DNA from: Streptomyces atratus
GTDB lineage: Bacteria > Actinomycetota > Actinomycetes > Streptomycetales > Streptomycetaceae
Direction: 5' to 3'
NCBI RefSeq assembly: GCF_900119365.1
Contig: NZ_FPJO01000002.1
Location: 310,001-374,000 of the forward strand
Length of the DNA: 64,000 bases
Shown here: positions 57,880-64,000 of the stretch, one piece after another
Layout: each line of letters begins with the position of its first letter
How positions within the stretch are numbered: position 1 is the stretch's first letter
Translations under genes and position numbers: made by a program
The notes under the pieces: generated by a model
Databases searched by the model: none
Seen by the model: only the letters and a program-made list of their open reading frames with translations
What the model was told of the DNA's origin: nothing

Positions 57880-59409
57880 TTACGCGAACCGCTGCTGCGC
57901 GCCGCCGTCGCAGCTCTGCAGCTTCAGCGGCTCCTTCGCACCGGCCAGCGTCAGGCACAGCCCGGTCGAGGCCGCCGGGCGCAGGGTGCCCGACTGCTTC
58001 ACGAACTGCTGGTTGGCCGCGCCCGAGCAGTTGTACAGGATGAGCGTGGTGCCCGCCTTGTAGTCGGCGCCCGGCACGTCCAGGCACCGGTCGTGGCTCA
58101 GCGCCGTACGGAGGGTCCTGGTGCCGGAGTCGTACCACCATCCCTGGTTGCGGCCGCCGTGGCAGTCCCAGCCGCCGACCTCCGTGTCATTGCGGGTCAC
58201 CGAGCCGGGGGCGTCCACGCAGGTGCCCGTGGCCTCGTTCTTCAGGGGCTTGAACAGATCGTCCCACGCCCCGGCCTGCAGGACCGGCTTCCCGGTGCTC
58301 GCCGGGTCGGCGCAGCCGGCCTCGCGCAGGCTGGAGTTGTAGATCTGGGTCAGGCAGGACGCGAAGGCGCCGTGGCCTCGCTCGTTCGGGTGGTAGGACT
58401 GCCGCAGGGAGTTGGAGTCCGGCGGGAAGTGCCCGAGGTCGATGTAGAGGCCGCGGGCCCAGGTGGACTCGCTGCAGACCTCGTGCCCGTGGAAGAGCCG
58501 GGAGTTGTCGAGGTAGACGGCCCCGGTGTCCGAGGCGGCCTTGCGCATGCCGCGCTCGAAGGCGGGCACGGCGGTGTTGCGGCCCCAGGAGGCGTCGGAG
58601 TCGTATCCGGCGCAGCCCCCGGGAAGCTTCCCGGGGAAGTCCGGGTTGTCGTAGAAGTCCGGGCCGATGGGGCTCGGGTAGCCCATGACCACGAGCTTGT
58701 AGTCGCTGTCGGCGTAGCCGGCCCCGGACATGACGGTCTTCAGGTCGCGCACCGTCTTCTCGACCTTGGGGACGAGCCCGTCGACGCGGGCCTGCCAGCC
58801 GCCGTCGTACTTGGGCTCGCAGGTGCCCTGGGAGAGCACCCAGCGCGTGACGCAGTCCGTCATGACCGGGCCGAACTGGAGGTCGTCGTTGGCACCCGCG
58901 ACGAGCACGATCATCTTGATGCGCGTGTTGCGGGCCTTGATGGCGAGGTTGTCGCTCTGCACCAGCTCGTCCGCGTACTGCTTCGAGCCGCCGATCACGA
59001 TGTTGCCGGTGTACGCGCCGGAGCAGGAGACGTTGTACGTGACGTCCGCCGGGATGCCGGTGCGGTGGATGGCCGAGTCGGGCGAGCGGTGGCACCAGTT
59101 GTCGGGGCCGTTGGTGCCGGCCTCGTACGTGCCGACGCCCTCGCCGGAGATCTCGCTGTCGCCGAGCGAGATCAGCCCGGTCTTGCGCTCGGCGAGCGGG
59201 CGCTCGGCCGGGTCGCCGTACAGCTGGGTGGCCTCGGCGGCGCGGATGGCCTCCAGTTCGGGCGACAGGGGGGTGGATGCGGTAGTGCTGGAACCGGACC
59301 GGTCCGTCGCGCCGGCCGGTCCTGCGGCGGCGGCCATCCCACCGAGTGCCGCCGCCATGGCCGCGGCGGCCGCGACCGTACAGCGAAGTCTGTGCCTGGT
59401 GCGCCTCAT
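57880..59409 (-). CDS. Secreted SGNH hydrolase with ricin-B lectin domain
   Basis: 509 residues. Signal peptide ([20 protein letters not shown]) followed by a SGNH/GDSL hydrolase (about 75-365): [11 protein letters not shown] (nucleophile Ser block), [11 protein letters not shown] and [11 protein letters not shown] (catalytic Asp/His pair). A C-terminal ricin-type beta-trefoil (about 385-509, with [17 protein letters not shown] and QW-type repeats) probably binds polysaccharide. It should cleave an ester in a polymer such as acetylated xylan or lipid; substrate inferred. ATG 59409 with GGGGAGG upstream. Confidence 0.93.
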   Translation of the reverse strand: MRRTRHRLRCTVAAAAAMAAALGGMAAAAGPAGATDRSGSSTTASTPLSPELEAIRAAEATQLYGDPAERPLAERKTGLISLGDSEISGEGVGTYEAGTNGPDNWCHRSPDSAIHRTGIPADVTYNVSCSGAYTGNIVIGGSKQYADELVQSDNLAIKARNTRIKMIVLVAGANDDLQFGPVMTDCVTRWVLSQGTCEPKYDGGWQARVDGLVPKVEKTVRDLKTVMSGAGYADSDYKLVVMGYPSPIGPDFYDNPDFPGKLPGGCAGYDSDASWGRNTAVPAFERGMRKAASDTGAVYLDNSRLFHGHEVCSESTWARGLYIDLGHFPPDSNSLRQSYHPNERGHGAFASCLTQIYNSSLREAGCADPASTGKPVLQAGAWDDLFKPLKNEATGTCVDAPGSVTRNDTEVGGWDCHGGRNQGWWYDSGTRTLRTALSHDRCLDVPGADYKAGTTLILYNCSGAANQQFVKQSGTLRPAASTGLCLTLAGAKEPLKLQSCDGGAQQRFA

Positions 59410-59515
59410 TGCGCCTCCCCGGGTTGTGGTTACCCCCGGTATTTACTGGCCGGTAGGCGACTTGGGAATAGACAGAACGAGACAAGTGCTCAACTTTTTC
59501 AGGAGGTTGAACGAG

Positions 59516-60940
59516 ATGGACGTGTCACAGACCGGCGCACAGCCCCCCGCGGGCTCCACGGATTTCCGTATCGAGCACGATTCGATGGGCGAGGTGAGGG
59601 TGCCCGCGAACGCCAAGTGGCGGGCCCAGACGCAGCGCGCGGTGGAGAACTTCCCGGTCTCCGGGCAGCGCCTGGAGCGGGCCCACATCGAGGCCCTGGC
59701 CAGGATCAAGGCCGCCGCCGCCAAGGTGAACGCGGAGCTGAAGGTGCTCGACCCGGAGATCGCCGCGGCCATCCAGGAGGCCGCCGCCGAGGTCGCCGAG
59801 GGACGCTGGGACGACCACTTCCCGGTCGATGTCTTCCAGACCGGCTCGGGCACCTCGTCCAACATGAACACCAACGAGGTGGTGGCCACGCTCGCCACCG
59901 AGCGCCTGGGCCGCGAGGTCCATCCGAACGACCATGTCAACGCCTCGCAGTCGTCCAACGACGTCTTCCCGTCCTCCATCCACATCGCCGCGACGGCGGC
60001 TGTCACCGGCGACCTGATCCCGGCGCTGGACCATCTGGCCTCCGCACTGGAGCGCAAGTCCGCCGAGTTCGCGACGGTCGTGAAGTCGGGGCGTACGCAT
60101 CTGATGGACGCCACGCCCGTCACCCTCGGCCAGGAGTTCGGCGGCTACGCGGCGCAGATCAGGTACGGGGCCGAGCGGCTGCGCGCCTCCCTCCCCCGCC
60201 TCGCCGAGCTGCCCCTGGGCGGCACGGCCGTGGGCACCGGCATCAACACGCCGCCCGGCTTCTCCGCCGCCGTCATCGCCGAGGTCGCCCGCACCACCGG
60301 GCTGCCACTGACGGAGGCCCGGGACCACTTCGAGGCGCAGGGCGCGCGGGACGGGCTCGTGGAGACCTCGGGCCAGTTGCGCACCATCGCCGTCTCGCTC
60401 ACCAAGATCTCCAACGATCTGCGCTGGATGGCGTCCGGACCGCGCACCGGACTGGCCGAGATCAGCCTCCCCGACCTCCAGCCGGGCTCGTCGATCATGC
60501 CGGGAAAGGTGAACCCGGTCGTCCCCGAGGCCGTGCTGATGGTCGCCGCCCAGGTGACGGGGAACGACGCGACGGTGGCCACGGCGGGCGCGGCGGGCAA
60601 CTTCGAGCTGAACGTGATGCTTCCGGTCATCGCGAAGAACCTGCTGGAGTCGGTCCGGCTGCTGGCCAACGTCTCCCGGCTGCTCGCGGACCGCACGGTC
60701 GACGGGATCACGGCGAACGTGGAACGGGCCAGGGAGTACGCCGAGTCCTCGCCCTCCGTCGTCACCCCGCTGAACAAGTACATCGGCTACGAGGAGGCCG
60801 CGAAGGTCGCCAAGAAGTCCCTCGCACAGCGCCGGACCATTCGCGAGGTGGTCCTGGACTCGGGGTACGTCGAGCGCGGCGACCTCACCGTGGAACAGCT
60901 CGACGAGGCCCTGGACGTGCTGCGCATGACCCACCCGTGA
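59516..60940 (+). CDS. fumC: Class II fumarate hydratase
   Basis: 474 residues. The lyase signature [11 protein letters not shown] is present, as are the substrate loops [12 protein letters not shown] and the [16 protein letters not shown] segment ([16 protein letters not shown]). Converts fumarate and malate without a metal cluster. ATG 59516 has AGGAGG 9 nt upstream. Divergent from the SGNH gene; a strong terminator follows. A second, class I, fumarase lies 4.7 kb away. Confidence 0.97.
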   Translation: MDVSQTGAQPPAGSTDFRIEHDSMGEVRVPANAKWRAQTQRAVENFPVSGQRLERAHIEALARIKAAAAKVNAELKVLDPEIAAAIQEAAAEVAEGRWDDHFPVDVFQTGSGTSSNMNTNEVVATLATERLGREVHPNDHVNASQSSNDVFPSSIHIAATAAVTGDLIPALDHLASALERKSAEFATVVKSGRTHLMDATPVTLGQEFGGYAAQIRYGAERLRASLPRLAELPLGGTAVGTGINTPPGFSAAVIAEVARTTGLPLTEARDHFEAQGARDGLVETSGQLRTIAVSLTKISNDLRWMASGPRTGLAEISLPDLQPGSSIMPGKVNPVVPEAVLMVAAQVTGNDATVATAGAAGNFELNVMLPVIAKNLLESVRLLANVSRLLADRTVDGITANVERAREYAESSPSVVTPLNKYIGYEEAAKVAKKSLAQRRTIREVVLDSGYVERGDLTVEQLDEALDVLRMTHP

Positions 60941-60957
60941 CCTGGGGTCCTTCGGTT

Positions 60958-60996
60958 GGATCAGGCCGGACCCCGCTCCCCGGTCCGGCCTGATCC
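60958..60996 (+). terminator. Terminator after fumC
   Basis: Perfect 15-bp inverted repeat (60958-60972 and 60982-60996) with a 9-nt loop, 18 bp past the fumC stop. Confidence 0.85.
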
Positions 60997-61040
60997 GAAC
61001 GAGAGGCCCTGCGCCGCAGCCGCGGGGTTCCGGGGCCCTC

Positions 61041-61053
61041 TAAGATCCGTCCA
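61041..61053 (+). promoter_or_regulatory. Leaderless promoter of DUF402 gene
   Basis: TAAGAT (61041-61046) is a good -10 box in very GC-rich surroundings; six bases later is the start ATG, so transcript and coding sequence should begin together. No clear -35. Confidence 0.5.
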
Positions 61054-61751
61054 TGGCAGGCAAGGGAGACATCGAGCACTGGGCGCCGGGTGATCAGATC
61101 CTGTGGCGCTACCGCCGCAACGGCGCGCCGGGCGGGTCCGGGGCGCCGGAGCGCGCCCCGGACCCGTTCCACATCTGCCGCCCCGTCACCGTGGTCCAGG
61201 ACACCGAGGAGCTGCTCGCGGTGTGGGTGGCACCCGGCACCGAGTGCGTGAAGCCGGTGCTGGCGAACGGGAGGGACGTGCACGCCGAGCCGCTCGCCAC
61301 CCGCTACACCGCCCCGCGCACCACCGCCCGCTCCCCCTGGCTGGGAAACGGTGTGCTGAAGCTCGCCCGGCCCGGCGACCCCTGGTCCGTCTGGCTGTTC
61401 TGGGAGCCGGTCTGGCAGTTCCGCAGCTGGTACGTGAATCTGGAGGAACCGCACGCCCGCTGGCAGGGCGGCGTCGACTCCGAGGATCACTTTCTCGACA
61501 TCTCCGTCTACCCCGACCGCAGCTGGGTCTGGCGCGACGAGGACGAGTTCGCCATGGCGCAGCGGGCCGGTCTGATGGCCCCGCGGACCGCGCAGCGGGT
61601 GCGGGAGGCGGGCCGGGCCGCCGTCGAACTGATCCAGGACTGGGGCGCCCCGTTCCGCGACGGCTGGGAGAACTGGCGGCCCGATCCACAATGGCGGGTT
61701 CCCGCGCTTCCGGATGACTGGGACCGCACCCCCTCGCATATGCCGTCGTGA
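61053..61751 (+). CDS. DUF402 protein
   Basis: 232 residues. A DUF402 domain (FomD-like) covers about 75-200: LARPGDPWSVWLFWEPVWQF, WYVNLEEPHARW, and DHFLDISVYPDRSWVWRDEDE. FomD-type members are nucleoside-diphosphatase-like phosphohydrolases with acidic metal ligands, several of which are visible here. ATG 61053, apparently without leader. Cytoplasmic. Upstream of the last SpoIIE gene. Confidence 0.9.
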   Translation: MAGKGDIEHWAPGDQILWRYRRNGAPGGSGAPERAPDPFHICRPVTVVQDTEELLAVWVAPGTECVKPVLANGRDVHAEPLATRYTAPRTTARSPWLGNGVLKLARPGDPWSVWLFWEPVWQFRSWYVNLEEPHARWQGGVDSEDHFLDISVYPDRSWVWRDEDEFAMAQRAGLMAPRTAQRVREAGRAAVELIQDWGAPFRDGWENWRPDPQWRVPALPDDWDRTPSHMPS

Positions 61752-61934
61752 GACCCTTGATGCACCCCAGGGGGACAAACGTAGGATCGTCCTCCGGAGT
61801 GCCGCTCCAGTCCAACCGGATTGCGCGGCAGCGGACCTGACCACAAGTCACCGCACGAGCACCACGCACTGAATGAGCTGTATGAGCCACATCAGTCGTA
61901 TGAATCGTATGAACCACTACGAGGGGGTGGAGAC

Positions 61935-62126
61935 GTGCTCGCTGTTGCCCGCCCCGTCGCCGGAAACGTTGTCACCGGCCCACCTCGCAAGCATCCGGTT
62001 TCAGCCCCTCGTTCCGGGGCATCCGGTGACAGCCGTTGTGATCGCCGCTCCTGCCGGGGCACAGTAACGCCCCAACAGGTGATTGCCTCATACAACCGGC
62101 CCGGACGGACGGAACCCCACGCGTGA
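61935..62126 (+). CDS. Small ORF overlapping SpoIIE start
   Basis: 63 codons from GTG 61935, with GGAGAC just before it, ending in a TGA at 62124-62126 that overlaps the next gene's GTG (GTGA). The overlap argues for translational coupling. However, codon bias is weak, and an overlapping frame 61873-62067 (with several closely set ATGs) has better bias. The 371 bp from 61752 to 62122 also hold a TTGATG-N19-TAGGAT promoter-like pair at about 61757-61787. Function unknown. Confidence 0.3.
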   Translation: MLAVARPVAGNVVTGPPRKHPVSAPRSGASGDSRCDRRSCRGTVTPQQVIASYNRPGRTEPHA

Positions 62127-64000
62127 CGGAGCATCCCACCTCCCACGAAGGCCGGCAGCCTCTCGCCGCCCGGTCGCAGGAACGCACCCGGCCGCGGCAG
62201 CAGGACGCCGCGCCGGCCGCTTCCCCTGCCACCGCCGCGATCCCCAACCCGGCCGTGGCGCCGGGAGCGGGAGCCGGCCCCGCGGCGAGCGCCGCCCCCG
62301 CAGGACTCGATCCACAGGCCGCGGCCCGTCGCGAGGGCGACCGGCTGCGTTTCGTCGGGGCGGCCACCCGGCGGATCGCCCGCGGCATAGACCTGGACGA
62401 GATCGTGCTGGGCCTCTGCCGGGCCAGCGTGCCCACGTTCTCCGACGCCATACTGGTCTACCTCCGCGACCCGCTCCCGGTCGGCGACGAGCGGCCGGTC
62501 TCTCCCTTCGTGCTGCGGCTGCGCCGGTCCGACCGGCTGCGGCTGAGCGAGGAGGAGACGGAGAGTGCGCCGGAGACCGAGCGCCTGCGGCTGCCGGTCA
62601 TCGATCCGCACGGCGACCTGACGCCCGCGGCCGAGCTGTGCGAGGTCCGTTCGGGCGGCGCGCTGGCCGAGGTGCTGCGCGGGGTGCGGCCGGTCTTCGG
62701 GGACTCCGCGGCGGCCCGCGCCGCGCTGCCCGAGCTGCTCGGCGTCGGCCGGACCGTACCCACCGGACACCGCGCGATCCTCGCCCCGCTGCGCGGCCGG
62801 CGACGGGTGATCGGCGCCGCCGTCTTCCTGCGCGGGACGGAACGGCCGTCCTTCGAGTCCAACGACCTGCTGGTCGCGGCCCAGTTGGCCACGCACACCG
62901 CGCTCGGCATCGACAAGGCCGTGCTGTACGGACGCGAGGCGTACATCGCCGACGAGCTCCAGCGCACCATGCTGCCCGACTCGCTGCCGCAGCCGACCGG
63001 CGTCCGGCTCGCCTCCCGCTATCTGCCGGCCGCCGAGACGGCCCGGGTCGGCGGCGACTGGTACGACGCGATCCCGCTGCCCGGGAGCAGGGTCGCCCTG
63101 GTCGTCGGCGACGTCATGGGCCACTCCATGACGTCCGCGGCGATCATGGGCCAGCTGCGCACCACCGCGCAGACCCTGGCCCAGCTCGACCTGCCGCCGC
63201 AGGAGGTGCTGCACCACCTCGACGAGCAGGCGCAGCGGCTCGGCAGCGACCGCATGGCGACCTGCCTGTACGCGGTGTACGACCCGGTCGCGCACCGGAT
63301 CACCATCGCCAACGCCGGGCATCCGCCGCCCGTCCTGCTCCATCTGGGCGGCCGTGCGGAGGTACTGCGGGTGCCGCCGGGCGCCCCGATCGGTGTCGGC
63401 GGGGTGGACTTCGAGGCCGTCGAGCTGGACGCGCCCGCGGGCGCGACGCTGCTGCTGTACACCGATGGTCTGGTGGAGTCCCGGCTGCGGGACGTCTGGA
63501 CCGGGATCGAGCAGCTGCGCGAACGGCTCGCCGCCACCGCCCGGCTGACCGGCCCGGACCACTCGCCGCCGCTGGAGGCGCTGTGCGACGACGTCCTGGA
63601 CATGCTCGGTCCGGGCGACCGGGACGACGACATCGCGCTGCTCGCCGCCCGGTTCGACGGGATCGCGCCGAGCGACGTCGCGTACTGGCACCTCGAACCG
63701 GAGGAGACCGCACCGGGCCGGGCCCGCCGGCTGGCCCGCCGCGCGCTCGGCCGCTGGGGTCTCGACGATCTCTCCGACTCGGTGGAGCTGCTGGTCAGCG
63801 AGGTGGTGACCAATGCGGTGCGTTACGCGGAGCGACCGGTGACGCTGCGGCTGCTGCGTACCGACATCCTGCGCTGCGAGGTCGGCGACGACTCCCCGCA
63901 GCTGCCCCGGCAGCGCCGGGCGCGTGACATGGACGAGGGCGGTCGCGGCCTGTTCCTGGTGAACCGGCTGGCCAGGCGGTGGGGGGCGACGCGCCTTTCC
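62123..64000 (+). CDS. GAF-SpoIIE phosphatase with HATPase domain, partial
   Basis: The first 626 codons of a gene that runs past the window. An Ala/Pro-rich N-terminal 75 residues leads to a GAF-like domain (about 80-270), a PP2C/SpoIIE domain (about 285-520, with VGGDWYDAIPL, LVVGDVMGHS and DRDDDIALLAARF), and a HATPase domain (about 540 on, LLVSEVVTNAVRYAERPV, then GGRGLFLV). Same plan as the phosphatase at 5.9 kb but without the PAS pair. Acts on anti-sigma antagonists. GTG 62123 is used because it overlaps the upstream small ORF stop; the ribosome site is weak. Confidence 0.9.
   Translation, partial: MTEHPTSHEGRQPLAARSQERTRPRQQDAAPAASPATAAIPNPAVAPGAGAGPAASAAPAGLDPQAAARREGDRLRFVGAATRRIARGIDLDEIVLGLCRASVPTFSDAILVYLRDPLPVGDERPVSPFVLRLRRSDRLRLSEEETESAPETERLRLPVIDPHGDLTPAAELCEVRSGGALAEVLRGVRPVFGDSAAARAALPELLGVGRTVPTGHRAILAPLRGRRRVIGAAVFLRGTERPSFESNDLLVAAQLATHTALGIDKAVLYGREAYIADELQRTMLPDSLPQPTGVRLASRYLPAAETARVGGDWYDAIPLPGSRVALVVGDVMGHSMTSAAIMGQLRTTAQTLAQLDLPPQEVLHHLDEQAQRLGSDRMATCLYAVYDPVAHRITIANAGHPPPVLLHLGGRAEVLRVPPGAPIGVGGVDFEAVELDAPAGATLLLYTDGLVESRLRDVWTGIEQLRERLAATARLTGPDHSPPLEALCDDVLDMLGPGDRDDDIALLAARFDGIAPSDVAYWHLEPEETAPGRARRLARRALGRWGLDDLSDSVELLVSEVVTNAVRYAERPVTLRLLRTDILRCEVGDDSPQLPRQRRARDMDEGGRGLFLVNRLARRWGATRLS

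Overview
The window is a high-GC actinobacterial chromosome segment, almost certainly Streptomyces. Third codon positions are nearly all G or C, many genes start with GTG, TTA codons are rare, and the gene content is typical of the genus: a WhiB-family protein, SpoIIE-type phosphatases, a LuxR/TrmB regulator, secreted subtilases and a GlpX-type FBPase. No rRNA, tRNA, CRISPR array or intact transposase was seen.

Left arm (1-26.7 kb). This part is mostly secreted and regulatory genes: the end of a GH1 beta-glucosidase, a Tat-exported glycoamylase-like protein, a membrane-anchored TIM-barrel hydrolase, a TPM-domain protein followed by a coding remnant, a PAS/GAF/SpoIIE phosphatase with a separate HATPase protein, a Nudix hydrolase, a 60-residue protein, a GntR/UTRA regulator, a subtilase with a P-domain, a threonine-synthase-like PLP enzyme, a GH65-type protein with a discoidin domain, a PGRP/amidase, an NAD(P)-binding SDR fused to a C-terminal DUF2867-like domain, a frameshifted membrane SpoIIE phosphatase, and a TrmB/LuxR hybrid regulator next to a 1129-residue subtilase. 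A 79-bp MITE-like palindrome lies at 17.8 kb.

Accessory island (about 26.79-42.12 kb). An 18-bp sequence identical to the last codons and stop of ychF occurs three times in direct orientation, at 26790, 33413 and 42121. The first two copies lie inside a 59-bp identical repeat followed by decayed CPCC-domain genes. I read this as two accreted modules inserted at the 3' end of ychF. Module 1 carries a TPR-like XRE regulator, a Nudix gene and a divergent cassette of an unknown protein, a kinase-like protein, a methyltransferase and a HAD-like protein. Module 2 carries a second XRE regulator and a tightly overlapping three-gene operon: a TIR protein with the NADase glutamate, a degenerate P-loop NTPase-like protein and a two-helix membrane protein. 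It ends with gene fragments, a DUF2004-like protein and a Phd/RelE toxin-antitoxin pair. Three island genes contain TTA codons, suggesting bldA dependence. The three-gene TIR operon is the best candidate for an undescribed system, most likely an NAD-depleting defence or conflict system.

Core right arm (42.1-64 kb). This is conserved housekeeping sequence: ychF, a DUF6542 membrane protein, polyphosphate glucokinase, ispH, an APC permease, xseA-xseB, a nitroreductase, DUF4245, glpX, a WhiB-family regulator, a DUF1707 protein, class I fumarase, a frameshifted MFS gene, an M18 aminopeptidase, a secreted SGNH hydrolase with a ricin-type lectin domain, class II fumarase fumC, a DUF402 protein and a SpoIIE phosphatase that runs off the end. 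The order resembles the glpX-fumC region I remember from S. coelicolor; I could not check that here.
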